DNA of 64,000 nt from Teredinibacter franksiae (GTDB lineage Bacteria; Pseudomonadota; Gammaproteobacteria; Pseudomonadales; Cellvibrionaceae), in contig NZ_JACJUV010000001.1 of assembly GCF_014218805.1 (NCBI RefSeq), forward strand, positions 2,554,501 through 2,618,500, in the 5' to 3' direction. The translations under genes and the position numbers were made by a program. Below the pieces are notes generated by a model. It was not told where the DNA came from. It searched no databases and saw only the letters and a program-made list of their open reading frames with translations. Within the stretch, counting starts at the first letter, position 1. The number at the start of each line of letters is the position of its first letter. Positions 15,797-25,344 of this stretch are shown here, piece after piece.

Positions 15797-18253
15797 CTAC
15801 TTCCCCTTATTCACCATTTTATCGGCCGCCAAAACCAAGAACATATAGTTAGTCGCACCCCCGCCCATCACATATTCCGTTTGCTGCCAGAAAAAAGGCC
15901 AGATTTTTAGTTCGGGTAAATCCGGGCGAATGAGCGCGGTACCTGAGATAACGCCACCGGGAATGTAAGACCAATCGGCGCGATTTACGCCGTAGGCTAC
16001 CGTTGCCGAGTTTGCACCTACGCCAGAGGCAAAGGACAGGGTATTTTCACCGGGGTGAACACCCAATATAAAATTCAGTGCATTCAGCACTACATCATCA
16101 CCGGTATGCTGTGGCCAGGTTTTATTGAAGTAATATTGCTTTACTGCAAAGCTTTGAATGCCCCAGCCCGCACCCCAAATATGGGGTTTATAGGGAACAC
16201 CATAGGGTGTTTGTTTTTCTTGTTCCTTGATGGTGGTTTGATAGCGTTGTACGGCTTCACCCAATTTCTTTTCAAATTCTGGATGATTAAATTGACTCAA
16301 CAAACGGCCTATGGCCCAACCGGTTTTATCAATGTTCTCTACAATATATGCCTCTTTACTGAGAATGGCCTTGATATAACGTTTATCGCCGGTTGAAAGG
16401 GCTAGTTCCGCTAGGGCAAAGAGTTCTTGCTCTTGATTGTCTTTTCCTTTTGCGTTTTCGAATATTTCTTGTGCAATGGTTAGTGCTTTTTCAGCAAGCA
16501 GCGGGTTGTAACTTTTTAACGCTCTTGCTGCACCCGCCAGCCCTGCAGCGGTGGATAATTCACGGTTTGGATTTTCCTCGGTGAAAACCCATCGGTCATC
16601 CGCCACTGCATTTTTAGTGTTTGGATCGTACGTTTTATTGTCGGTTTGTGTAGCGGCATCTCCCAAGTGAACATATTGACGAACATTGGGCACTATAATG
16701 CCACGGTACAAACGACCCAGCGCTTCATAGCCACCTACAACCGTTAACAATCCATGTTCAACCTGTTGCAGTACATCATTTTTACCGTCTGGCTGATGAA
16801 TTTCTACACGTTTATTTTTTTGATCTATGGTGGTCGCATCGTATTCGAGTTTGAATTCTTCCACCATCATCGCCAATAGCCAGGTAGTACGTATTTGGGA
16901 TTCCACTCTTAAATCGTAGTCACCGGCGTCGTGCCAACCGCCTACATTTAAACCCGGTACGGGTTCCAGCGGTTTAAATGTGGTTAGGGTAGAGGCGCCA
17001 GATTTATAGCCATCGAAATGGTTGGTATTAACCGGTGACATTAAAGCATCGTCTTCATGGCACAGCCCATGCCATACACGGTATTTTTCGGCTACATGCA
17101 TGTGACACATTTGTACCGGCAAGTAATATTCAAGTGTGGGCTGCCAAGCATGGCGAGAAAAAACATCGTTGCCAATTTTAAACGTATGGGTTCTTTGCTT
17201 GCGGTACTCCGCCACATATAGACCCGGTTGGGTGATGTGGCTGAAATCGTAGGTGAAATAATTGTAGCGAAGGAACTTTCCCCAGGGTTTTACCTTTACG
17301 TTTTCAATTTTTTCTTTGCCCTTTTCGCCCACGCGGTACAGTGTAATCTTGCTAGCTTTAAGGTCTTTTTTGTCCTGCTCAACCACTATTTTTTTTGGCT
17401 GATTTTCGCCGTAACCCAGTTGTGAAACTTGTACAACGGGCGTGTATTGCCAACCTTCAATGGTACTGGGTGTAATAACCCATTCAATGGCATTGGTTGT
17501 AGCCCCTTGCGGTACCAAGCTACGGACAATAAACCAGCCGTTGTTATGGTTACTACGGCCGTCTAGGAGTTCAAGCTGGCCTGTACGGGACTCAATGGTG
17601 AGGCGTTGCCGATCTTCACCCGGTGCGACCACCAGTTTTTTGCCGACTGCCATAGGTGCGTTTATCCACTCGCCTTTTTGCTGGTGTATTGGGCCGTTGG
17701 GTTGCTGCGGGAATAGGCCGCTGTTGTTGTCTAATAGCCAGCTTTTGCCAAATAGGTGGCCGGGAAATAATTCGAAGTTAAAGCCCACTTTGCCAATCCA
17801 TGCCTGTGGCAAGGGTTTTTCCAAATCGACGGTGACTTTAAAACTATTGCCCTTAAGCGCTTGTACATTTACCTGATAAGAAAACTGTAGGTCGGGGTAT
17901 TCAATGGGGTTAAAGCCTTTTTGATGTTTCGTTTCGTCTGGATACGCCAAGGTTTGGCTGATGGTTTGGGTTTCGCGATTCACCTGCTGCTCAATGCCTT
18001 TAGGCACCGGTGACCACTGACCAGGCGAGGCTTCCAAACGTAAATCGCCGTTTGCGGCCACGCGTACACCGTGCTGAATAATCGATACGCCGGTTTGATG
18101 GCCGTCGGGGTAAATATCGCTGAACACCGTGACATTTAAGCCGGGCTTTTCGAAGTAGTCCTGCTCGTTGATCGTTAGCCTACCTTTCGCAGCGGATGGT
18201 AATGACAGGGCCAACAAGGCTAAAGCAAGGGCAAGGCGAAGATGGTGGCTCAT
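15797..18253 (-). CDS. Glycoside hydrolase family 9 cellulase-type enzyme, exported
   Basis: This 818-residue protein has a signal peptide (residues 1-22, ending near SAAKG), an unassigned beta-rich N-terminal region (about 25-265), an Ig-like CelD_N-type domain (about 271-360; QLGYGENQPKKIVV) and a GH9 catalytic domain (about 365-810). The catalytic base motif GGWHDAGDYD places the DAGD aspartates at 442 and 445. The likely catalytic acid is Glu793 (QQTEYVMGG). GH9 enzymes invert beta-1,4-glucan or related bonds. No cellulose-binding module or polyserine linker is seen. The preceding gene on the same strand is the CotH-like lipoprotein, 92 nt away. Whether it is an endoglucanase or an exo-acting glucosidase cannot be told from sequence alone. 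Confidence 0.9.
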   Translation of the reverse strand: MSHHLRLALALALLALSLPSAAKGRLTINEQDYFEKPGLNVTVFSDIYPDGHQTGVSIIQHGVRVAANGDLRLEASPGQWSPVPKGIEQQVNRETQTISQTLAYPDETKHQKGFNPIEYPDLQFSYQVNVQALKGNSFKVTVDLEKPLPQAWIGKVGFNFELFPGHLFGKSWLLDNNSGLFPQQPNGPIHQQKGEWINAPMAVGKKLVVAPGEDRQRLTIESRTGQLELLDGRSNHNNGWFIVRSLVPQGATTNAIEWVITPSTIEGWQYTPVVQVSQLGYGENQPKKIVVEQDKKDLKASKITLYRVGEKGKEKIENVKVKPWGKFLRYNYFTYDFSHITQPGLYVAEYRKQRTHTFKIGNDVFSRHAWQPTLEYYLPVQMCHMHVAEKYRVWHGLCHEDDALMSPVNTNHFDGYKSGASTLTTFKPLEPVPGLNVGGWHDAGDYDLRVESQIRTTWLLAMMVEEFKLEYDATTIDQKNKRVEIHQPDGKNDVLQQVEHGLLTVVGGYEALGRLYRGIIVPNVRQYVHLGDAATQTDNKTYDPNTKNAVADDRWVFTEENPNRELSTAAGLAGAARALKSYNPLLAEKALTIAQEIFENAKGKDNQEQELFALAELALSTGDKRYIKAILSKEAYIVENIDKTGWAIGRLLSQFNHPEFEKKLGEAVQRYQTTIKEQEKQTPYGVPYKPHIWGAGWGIQSFAVKQYYFNKTWPQHTGDDVVLNALNFILGVHPGENTLSFASGVGANSATVAYGVNRADWSYIPGGVISGTALIRPDLPELKIWPFFWQQTEYVMGGGATNYMFLVLAADKMVNKGK

Positions 18254-18345
18254 GGGCTTTCTCTTTAATCGTTAGATCTGTAGGAGAATAGCCCATGCCA
18301 AGGAAGGGTTGAGTAAGCGGGCATTACTCGCTGCCCGCAGTACGA

Positions 18346-21255
18346 CTAAGGCGCCGCTGTAAACACCGCCTGCAGCGATGTAGCGCTGCTGGGCGACAGG
18401 GTTATCTTAGCTGTAGTTGCATCACTATCACCCTGCCAGTGGGAGAACACATAGCCATCACTTGCTTGCGCAGTAAGGGTAATGGGCACCTCGTTAAAGT
18501 ACAGACCACTCCAACGGCTATCACTGAGGACAATGGTATTGAGTAACACACTGCCCTGTTGCGGGTTGCTATTGGTAACGGTAAGGCTGTACTGGCCGGT
18601 AAGACCAAAACGGTTTTCAATATGGCTGCGCTGCTGCGCCGGGCGGCTATTACCGTATCCCTTCATGTTGGCAACATTGGTACTCCAAAATTCGCCTGCA
18701 GTACCGTCCCAACGGTTAAAGTGTGCCGGAATTTCAGCCGCTATGTCGGCGGCAATAGTATCGATATGACTACTCACTACTGCAGGTAAAAAACGCGTAT
18801 TTAATTCATCCGCAAAACAATTGATCAGTTTGTTACGAAAGGTTTCGTTCTCAATCAAGCGTCGTAACAATAGCGTAGACCAAGGTGGATTGGGCCACTC
18901 TGGGCCACTCTCTGACAAGGCGAAGGCCAGGGTATCTTGGTAGTAGTCTTCCGGGTTCCAAATACCAAAACCAAAATCGGTATCGTAGAGTATCCACCGC
19001 CATTTGCCGCCGGGCGCGCGCCAAAATTTAATATTGTTTCCGGGCCAGTCCTGGTTGTTAAAATAAATTTGCGCAACTTGGTAGAGAATAAAATTATCGA
19101 TATCAATTTGCTCGGCAACAACGTTGTAGTTCGCCGTTTCGTCGAGGCTGTTATTTTCCACAAAAACCATTAAGGCATTGTAATCGGTGTTATCACCCTC
19201 AACGATTTCGCCCTGCCGCTCTAGAATATCCACTTCATCTGGGTCTATACCGTGCCGGGAAGCGAGAAAATCTTCATTCACTTTTTCACGTAGATTATAC
19301 AGCCCCCAGTATTCGCCATTAATGTAACTGACCACCGGACGGAACGCCTGTATATCGAGGTCGGAGCCTTGCATAAGACTGGTAAGCGCGGCATCCCTCA
19401 TCATGGTATTTAACCAGTCGTTGCCAGAGTTGCGCAGTACAACAGACTCAAACGTGTCGTAGGGCAAACCGGGGAATAACGGATAATCAATTTCTTTGGT
19501 GCCGTAACGGTTCCGCGCAAAAATGGATAGCGAACGTTGGTCTAGCGCACGGCTCCAACCACCAAATATTTTTACTCCGCCATTCAACGCTGTACCCAGT
19601 GAGCCGTCGGCGGTATAAAAGCTGAAGTGAATGTCGCGCTCCCAATCTTGCCAGAAATTGGCACCGTGGTAGGGTACCTCTTGCTCGTAACTGTCACCGT
19701 ACATATAGATACCGGTGTCTTCGCTAAAGAAATTGTCGGCATCGGTTACCAGCGCCACTATCGGCAAGTTGTGGCTGACATTGGATAGGTACGTGCGGCT
19801 GTTCGCTCGGGAGGCAATATAGCCCGAGCTAAACACACTGGCTCGAATAACCGTATTGTCGCTAATGGCGAGTGCGCCACTGTACTGGGGGGAAGTCGCC
19901 GTGGGTTCGCTAGCATTGAGGGTATAGCGAATAATTTCACCGCTTGCTGCACCGCTTAAGCTAACAGAAGCCGGGCTGTTAACACCGCCCTGGTGAGAGA
20001 AAACTACTTCGCTGCTAACAATGCCCGTATATTCAGTTGGCGTGTTGCGATAGCCCGGTGTGGGCGTTTTGTAGTAAACAACATCGCCCGTATTGACCGA
20101 GCGACCAATGGAGTATTCCGATGTGAGGCCTTCAACAACGAGGCTCGCCGTTTGGCTACCATTGGCGTTGTATAAATACAGTGTTTCGCCTGAAGATGAA
20201 ATTTTAAAGTTGGTGTGAAAACCGCGATCCTCCAGAGCCAATAGTGTAGGCGGCTCTACACCGTCGGTAGTGCTGGTATTGTAGAACGCAGACAAGAAGG
20301 GGATAAGCGTAAGGTCAGACGAACCCGACGATTGGTTGTGTACCTGAATGCTTAAGACATTGTCTCCGTCCTGCAGCAAATCGCGGTTTTCGGTTACGTC
20401 AAAGCGCACGGGGTTACCGCTTTGGTACATGCTGGCTTCACGCTGGGCGGTGGGTACCGCGTCAAACGCCGGCTGCTCGCCAAGCATATTGGAACGCGCA
20501 ATTTCCACCCCGTTTAAATAGGCTACAAAGGCGTCGTCGTAATCGATGTCTAGCCAGAGTTCGCTCACCTCAGCTGCACTGCTCAGCTGAAATACCCGTC
20601 GGGCAAATACCGCAAGGGTACCTAACTCAACCACCGTTGCATCATCATCATCACCGTAACCAAAGCCACTGTTAGCGCGCAACCAGGTGCCGTCGTCAAA
20701 ACCCAACGTAGGCCAATTGGCATCGACGGCACTTGTCGGTATGAGGTAACTGAATTCATCACCTTGATTGACCAACGTGCGAAATACCCCCAAGCCGCTG
20801 CGGCCTTTGTCGGATGCCCAAACTCGAAGGTAACCACCTGCACGCAGGTTGTACTCCGGAAAAGCCCATTTCTGGGGAATGCTGTCGTCGTCGGTAATGC
20901 TCCAATCCAGTAAAGATACCGCCTGGGTGCCATAGTTGTGAATTTCAAACCAGTCTGGGCTGTCTCCATCTTCATCTTTAAAAATTGAGTTGGACGACAT
21001 GGCCTCATTAATAATAATGCAGTTTTCTTCGCAGCCCTGGGCAACAGAGCTACTGCTACTGCTGCTATTACTGCTGCTGTCGCTACTACTGGAACTACTG
21101 CTGCTCGCACCGCCACCGGTGTAATTATTGTTGTTTGTAGGTTCTGCCTCACGGCCACCGCTACAGCCCAATATCAGCATACACATTAGCCCGGTAACCA
21201 ACGGCCTGGGGCTTAACAATCGCTTACTTACTTTATTGCTTGAGGTGTCGGTCAT
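18346..21255 (-). CDS. CotH-kinase-family lipoprotein with polyserine linker, lamin-tail and repeat domains
   Basis: About 969 residues from ATG 21255; a GTG at 21267 is an alternative and neither has a clear ribosome site. A lipobox (LILGC) follows a hydrophobic stretch, so it is a lipoprotein. A Gly/Ser linker of about 25 residues, typical of Cellvibrionaceae exported proteins, leads to a lamin-tail domain (INEAMSSNSIFKDEDGDSPD), a beta-sandwich region, a chitobiase-C-like repeat (RYTLNASEPTATSPQYSG), a CotH kinase-like domain (GVKIFGGWSRALDQRSLSIF; LRNSGNDWLNTMMRDA; WRWILYDTDFGFG) and an InlB-type C-terminal repeat. CotH proteins are atypical kinases in Bacillus spores. The target here is unknown. 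It follows the porin and DUF4956 genes in an operon. Confidence 0.85.
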   Translation of the reverse strand: MTDTSSNKVSKRLLSPRPLVTGLMCMLILGCSGGREAEPTNNNNYTGGGASSSSSSSSDSSSNSSSSSSSVAQGCEENCIIINEAMSSNSIFKDEDGDSPDWFEIHNYGTQAVSLLDWSITDDDSIPQKWAFPEYNLRAGGYLRVWASDKGRSGLGVFRTLVNQGDEFSYLIPTSAVDANWPTLGFDDGTWLRANSGFGYGDDDDATVVELGTLAVFARRVFQLSSAAEVSELWLDIDYDDAFVAYLNGVEIARSNMLGEQPAFDAVPTAQREASMYQSGNPVRFDVTENRDLLQDGDNVLSIQVHNQSSGSSDLTLIPFLSAFYNTSTTDGVEPPTLLALEDRGFHTNFKISSSGETLYLYNANGSQTASLVVEGLTSEYSIGRSVNTGDVVYYKTPTPGYRNTPTEYTGIVSSEVVFSHQGGVNSPASVSLSGAASGEIIRYTLNASEPTATSPQYSGALAISDNTVIRASVFSSGYIASRANSRTYLSNVSHNLPIVALVTDADNFFSEDTGIYMYGDSYEQEVPYHGANFWQDWERDIHFSFYTADGSLGTALNGGVKIFGGWSRALDQRSLSIFARNRYGTKEIDYPLFPGLPYDTFESVVLRNSGNDWLNTMMRDAALTSLMQGSDLDIQAFRPVVSYINGEYWGLYNLREKVNEDFLASRHGIDPDEVDILERQGEIVEGDNTDYNALMVFVENNSLDETANYNVVAEQIDIDNFILYQVAQIYFNNQDWPGNNIKFWRAPGGKWRWILYDTDFGFGIWNPEDYYQDTLAFALSESGPEWPNPPWSTLLLRRLIENETFRNKLINCFADELNTRFLPAVVSSHIDTIAADIAAEIPAHFNRWDGTAGEFWSTNVANMKGYGNSRPAQQRSHIENRFGLTGQYSLTVTNSNPQQGSVLLNTIVLSDSRWSGLYFNEVPITLTAQASDGYVFSHWQGDSDATTAKITLSPSSATSLQAVFTAAP

Positions 21256-21283
21256 AGGGCAGCTCACAATGTGTTTAAAATTA

Positions 21284-22393
21284 TCAATACATCAATTGCA
21301 GACGAAGGTTAAACGCATCGCCGTCTAAGTCTGTAACAAAATAATCTTTATGCCGTTCCAGTGTGGTGTAACTGTAATCCAGCAGTACACGGTAGTAACG
21401 TTTAAAACTGTAACTGGCCGATAGGGTAGCCATCTGGGCGTAATCACCGTCGCCGCGATTACGGCTATCGACTTCGCTAATTCTTGCTGCCACCTCAAGT
21501 ACCGGTTTAGATTTTTTATAGGCTTTTATTTCGCCCTTGCGGTACTGCCGCGCCTTGCCTATTAGCGTCCAACTGGCGCTGGCGTAATAGCCACTGTGCT
21601 GGTACTTGTCGGCATCCCATTCGAGGATATTCTGCTGAAAGAATTCTGTTTGGAAAAGCAGTTGGCGAGCCGAAAAAGCCATTTCGACACCGCTGGTTGC
21701 AACAGTATCGGCATCGTAATTGGGCGTATGGAACAGATTACCCAAGGAAGCTACGGCTATCGGTGCGTTAATATCAAACCGCTCTTTAACACTGTCGCGC
21801 GCAGAGTAACTGGCACCCAAATGAAAGAATTCACGCTTATCTTCACTGCGCCATGGGTTTATGGAACCACGGGCGGCAAGTACCTGCCCATCACCAACCC
21901 CTGCATCTTTTTCTTTTGCTTGCTGAACGGCGGCCTCTGCATTCCAGCCGCTGCCGTCGTAAGCCAGTTTTACACCGGGCTTGCGGCCAAAGCCAAATAC
22001 GTCCGTTGCCAGTGAACGTTCACGAAAGCCCTGGGTTTTCAGCCCCTGTAGTTTGGCCATACCACCGGGTTCTTTGAACCTACCGACGACAAGCAAAAAA
22101 TTGGACCCAGGTTTAACCGACAGGTACAAATCGTCTAAACCGAATTCCTCTTGGGTTTCGTAACTGGCAGACACTTTAAAGCCGATATGAGCATTAACAT
22201 CACCATTAACCGCTAGTTTTGCACGACGTACATCGGTAGTGGTTTCGTCGGCGGGGTATACATAGCCACGGTAGCTGTTGATATCCACCATAAGGTCGGC
22301 ACCCAGTTCCCAGTTGGGATATTCCTCTGCAAAAACCAGCTGTGAAAAAAGACCGGGTACACTGGCACAGAGTAGAAGGGCGGTTTTTTTCAT
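21284..22393 (-). CDS. Phosphate-selective (OprO/OprP-type) outer-membrane porin
   Basis: The 369-residue protein has a signal peptide (MKKTALLLCASVPGLFSQLVFA) and an all-beta pattern of alternating amphipathic strands ending in Tyr (...RLQLMY), typical of an outer-membrane barrel. Motifs such as RRAKLAVNGDVNAHIGFKVS, LYLSVKPGSNFLLVVGRFKE and the final strand agree with the Porin_O_P family of phosphate and polyphosphate channels. It begins 6 nt after the DUF4956 gene and ends about 30 nt before the CotH-like gene, so the three form one operon. The phosphate specificity is inferred from family membership; the arginine ladder has not been checked. Confidence 0.8.
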   Translation of the reverse strand: MKKTALLLCASVPGLFSQLVFAEEYPNWELGADLMVDINSYRGYVYPADETTTDVRRAKLAVNGDVNAHIGFKVSASYETQEEFGLDDLYLSVKPGSNFLLVVGRFKEPGGMAKLQGLKTQGFRERSLATDVFGFGRKPGVKLAYDGSGWNAEAAVQQAKEKDAGVGDGQVLAARGSINPWRSEDKREFFHLGASYSARDSVKERFDINAPIAVASLGNLFHTPNYDADTVATSGVEMAFSARQLLFQTEFFQQNILEWDADKYQHSGYYASASWTLIGKARQYRKGEIKAYKKSKPVLEVAARISEVDSRNRGDGDYAQMATLSASYSFKRYYRVLLDYSYTTLERHKDYFVTDLDGDAFNLRLQLMY

Positions 22394-22399
22394 AATGGT

Positions 22400-22960
22400 T
22401 TAATCCGAACAAAAGAGCGTGAGTGAGACGCTGCCAATTAAGAAATCTATCTTGCCTACCTCTATTTTTACAATGCTGACACCGGTGCGCTCGCGCAGCT
22501 CAGCAATCAATTCTTGGCGGTGTTCGGGGTGTATTTTGTCGATACGGTCGTAAGCGATTTTGCGCTCAACGATCGTAGAGGCAAAGGTTTGGGTTTCAGC
22601 CATTGCCGCGAGTACAACAATAACCACGGTGATGGCCGTAAGCTCGAAAAAACTGATTTTTGCCACAGCACACATCAGCGCCAACACAATGGTGATAAAC
22701 AGGTAGGTCATTTCGCGCAGGGTAAGTGTTTCTGTGCGGTAGCGCAGCATGGAGAACACAGCGAACAAGCCAAAGGCAAAACCCATGGATATTTCTATGG
22801 AGTGCAGCAGGTAGGTAATAATAAATACACCGTTGCCGAACATAAATAGACTGAAATAGGCCTCTCGGTTGGGCGAAACCCGAAAGAAAATCAGTCGTAA
22901 CAAAATGAGGGTGGCACCGATAAAGATTGCGTAGCGAATAAGAAGGTCATCTACAAACAT
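22400..22960 (-). CDS. DUF4956 integral membrane protein
   Basis: The 186-residue protein has about four membrane segments (residues 10-27, 38-60, 83-100 and 103-122) followed by a soluble C-terminal domain (HPEHRQELIAELRERTGVSI...GKIDFLIGS), the DUF4956 layout. The conserved FSMLRYRTETLTLREMTYLF segment after TM2 is characteristic. GGAA lies 6 nt before ATG 22960. DUF4956 genes commonly sit next to VTC-type polyphosphate polymerase and CotH genes; here the CotH-like gene and a phosphate porin are present but no VTC gene is visible. A role in polyphosphate or cell-surface phosphate metabolism is an inference. Confidence 0.83.
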   Translation of the reverse strand: MFVDDLLIRYAIFIGATLILLRLIFFRVSPNREAYFSLFMFGNGVFIITYLLHSIEISMGFAFGLFAVFSMLRYRTETLTLREMTYLFITIVLALMCAVAKISFFELTAITVVIVVLAAMAETQTFASTIVERKIAYDRIDKIHPEHRQELIAELRERTGVSIVKIEVGKIDFLIGSVSLTLFCSD

Positions 22961-23012
22961 CTGTTATTCCAATAAAATTAAAATGCACTCTCAAAAGAGT
23001 CGGCTGGTAATG

Positions 23013-23100
23013 GTACAAAACAGCACTATTCCAGTGTAACAGAAGATATTGTACGACAAAAAGAGAAGTGTATAAGTTTTGTACAGCAATACAGTAAACC
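23013..23100. promoter_or_regulatory. Promoter region of the DUF4956-porin-CotH operon with GTACAAAAC inverted repeat
   Basis: GTACAAAAC at 23013-23021 and its exact inverted copy GTTTTGTAC at 23076-23084 bracket a 54-nt interval. On the minus strand, TTTACT followed 17 nt later by TTATAC forms a fair sigma-70 promoter, and the right-hand arm lies in its spacer. The arrangement suggests a dimeric regulator contacting two sites, possibly by looping. Confidence 0.4.
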
Positions 23101-23101
23101 T

Positions 23102-23128
23102 TGCGGCGGCTCAAAATAGGCCGCCGCA
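23102..23128 (-). terminator. GC-rich hairpin downstream of the M3 peptidase gene
   Basis: A perfect 9-bp stem (TGCGGCGGC / GCCGCCGCA) surrounds a 9-nt loop. It sits 99 nt after the peptidase stop on the minus strand. The following bases (AAGGTTTACTG) are not a strong U-run, so termination efficiency is uncertain; it may also insulate the next operon. Confidence 0.5.
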
Positions 23129-23227
23129 GCTCTCGCTTGAAGGTGGGGCTACATCAAGTTGAATGGGCCCCATACGAGCGCGCATGGGGCTAGTGAACGA
23201 CCTGCATTGAAAAGCGCTAAGCAACGC

Positions 23228-25108
23228 TTAGGGCTGCTGCTCTAGCTCTTTTAGCAACACCTCCATTTCATCCATTATCAAATTCATACGCTTCACCATC
23301 GCCTTAAAGGGCGCCTCGGTAGCGAGGTCTACACCCGCCTTTTTCAGCAGATTGTAGGGGTAATCTGAGCCACCAGCTTTAAGTAGGTTCTTGTAGTTTT
23401 CCACACCCTGCTGGCCTTCGTTGGCAATTTTGTCGTAGAGCGCGGTACCGGCCGTCATGGAGGTGGCGTACTGGAATACGTACATGTTGTAGTAGAAGTG
23501 AGGAATGAACATCCACTCGTTTGTGTACAGCTCGTCAATCAGCAATACACCCTCTTCGTGGCCGTGATAGCGCTTTAAAATTTCGCCGTACATCTTAGAA
23601 ATTTTCTCGCCAGTAAGCGCCTCACCGCGTTCAACGGCTTCATACAAAGCCAACTCAAACTCGGCGAACATGGTTTGCCGGAAAAAGGTGCCGCGCATGT
23701 TTTCCAGGCCAGAGCCCAAATAGAAAATTTTCTCTTGAGCCGTTTGGGCATTTTTAACCATATGACTTTGGAGAATTAACTCCAGCGATGTGGACGGAAT
23801 CTCGGCGATAAAGGTGGCATAGTCATAGGTGGGGTAGGGTTGTGCCTCTACCGCGTAGAGCGTGTGCATGGCATGACCCCATTCGTGGGCCAGAGTAGAC
23901 AGCGCATCGTAGGTGTTGTTATGGTTCAGCAACATATAGGGGTGAATGTCGTAGGCAGAGCCGTTCATATACGCGCCGCTGCGTTTGCCCTGTTGTGGAT
24001 GAACGTGTATCCAGCGCTTTTTCATGCCTTCACGCTGCCTGCTCACCCAGTCGTCGCCAAGAATCGACATGGCCTCTAGGGTAATTTGGTTGGAAGTTTC
24101 GTAATCGAATTCTTTGTCCAACTGCACCAGTGGCGGGTAAATGTCGTAGTAGTGCATTTGTTCCACCCCAAGAATTTTGCCACGCAATTTAAAATAGCGG
24201 TGCAGCGTGGGCAGGGCCGCGTTAACCTCTTTCACTAGGTTGCGGTATACCACTTCGGGCAGGTTGTCTTGCCCTAATTCACGCTGGAGTACGCTGTCGT
24301 AATTGCGCGCCTTGGCCATTGCCACTTGATTTTGAATATGGGAGTTCAGTACCGCTCCCACACTGCTGCGGTAGCCTTTCCATTTGCCCCAATAGGCGTT
24401 AAACACTTTTTCACGGTCGGCGCGGTCGGCACTCTGGCGCCAGCGGCCATAACCCTGCGAGTCGATGCGATACTCTTTACCATCGCTCATTTCAACCATA
24501 GGCCAGGGGATATCGGAATTCGCCATGAGCGTGTAAATGCTTTTGGGCGAGGTAAACGGGTTGGCGAACAAAGAGAGCATCGCTTCGCCTTCTGCGTCCA
24601 GCGTATGGGGCGCAGACCTTAAAGTGTTTTCGAGCATATGCCGGTAGATTTCCAGTTTCGGCTCTTTTTTAAAGAATTTGTTTATTTTCTTTTCGCCGAT
24701 TTCCAATATTTCCGGCTCTAACCACGACACCGATTCACCAAACTTGGCGTAAGTAATGCTGGCTAGCTGGTCTCTCTCCTGATTATCGGTAACACGTAGG
24801 TCTTCATCGGCCATCATGCTCGCGTAGCTGTAGATACGGCCCATTTCTTTGTCGGTGGTGTAGATTAGATCTAATGCCGCCAGTAGCTGTTTGGGGCTTT
24901 TGCTGAGGGTGCCTTTTTTCGCTTCAATGGTTTTCAGGCTACCCAATAGATGTTGTCGTGCCTGCTGCCAAGCATCGTTAGTGGCGTAAAGCTCGGTGAG
25001 GTCCCAAGTATATTTTGGTTCTACCGTTGCCGGTTCGTCGTTTGCAAAAACGGCCAACGGCAATAGAAGCGATGCGGCTATCGCCATCGAAATCAGTTTA
25101 AAGCGCAT
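23228..25108 (-). CDS. pepF: Exported M3-family oligoendopeptidase F
   Basis: The start is ATG 25108, preceded by AGGGGGAAT; it opens with a signal peptide (MRFKLISMAIAASLLLPLAVFA). An upstream in-frame extension to 25279 lacks both a site and protein-like sequence. The mature protein (about 600 residues) contains the zinc motif LAHEWGHAMH (HExxH) and the downstream PST...LE...S residues of thimet-type peptidases. It cleaves short peptides in the periplasm or outside the cell, unlike the usual cytosolic PepF. The neighbours are the DUF4956 operon on the left and the AraC gene on the right; it appears to be monocistronic. Confidence 0.92.
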   Translation of the reverse strand: MRFKLISMAIAASLLLPLAVFANDEPATVEPKYTWDLTELYATNDAWQQARQHLLGSLKTIEAKKGTLSKSPKQLLAALDLIYTTDKEMGRIYSYASMMADEDLRVTDNQERDQLASITYAKFGESVSWLEPEILEIGEKKINKFFKKEPKLEIYRHMLENTLRSAPHTLDAEGEAMLSLFANPFTSPKSIYTLMANSDIPWPMVEMSDGKEYRIDSQGYGRWRQSADRADREKVFNAYWGKWKGYRSSVGAVLNSHIQNQVAMAKARNYDSVLQRELGQDNLPEVVYRNLVKEVNAALPTLHRYFKLRGKILGVEQMHYYDIYPPLVQLDKEFDYETSNQITLEAMSILGDDWVSRQREGMKKRWIHVHPQQGKRSGAYMNGSAYDIHPYMLLNHNNTYDALSTLAHEWGHAMHTLYAVEAQPYPTYDYATFIAEIPSTSLELILQSHMVKNAQTAQEKIFYLGSGLENMRGTFFRQTMFAEFELALYEAVERGEALTGEKISKMYGEILKRYHGHEEGVLLIDELYTNEWMFIPHFYYNMYVFQYATSMTAGTALYDKIANEGQQGVENYKNLLKAGGSDYPYNLLKKAGVDLATEAPFKAMVKRMNLIMDEMEVLLKELEQQP

Positions 25109-25344
25109 AAAATTCCCCCTATTGGATGCATAAGCTCTTTTGATTGTAACCAATTGGAAGCGAAATGGGTGCCTAAGGTGTTGGCGTTTAACTTTATCAT
25201 CGCTCGAAAATTGGCAATATTGGAAAACTGGCTCTAGGACACGTCTAGCTTTATCAATCGGGTACACGTTTTTTATCATAACAAGAATACGCTAACACTC
25301 TTCTCCGGCTTTCGCGTGATAGCTCCATTCAAGCCAGAAAACCA

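Noticed and set aside
20975..21115. Dense TGCTGCT-like codon repeats in the CotH-like gene
   Set aside because: They encode a polyserine linker with mixed serine codons, normal for exported enzymes of this group, not a separate repeat element.
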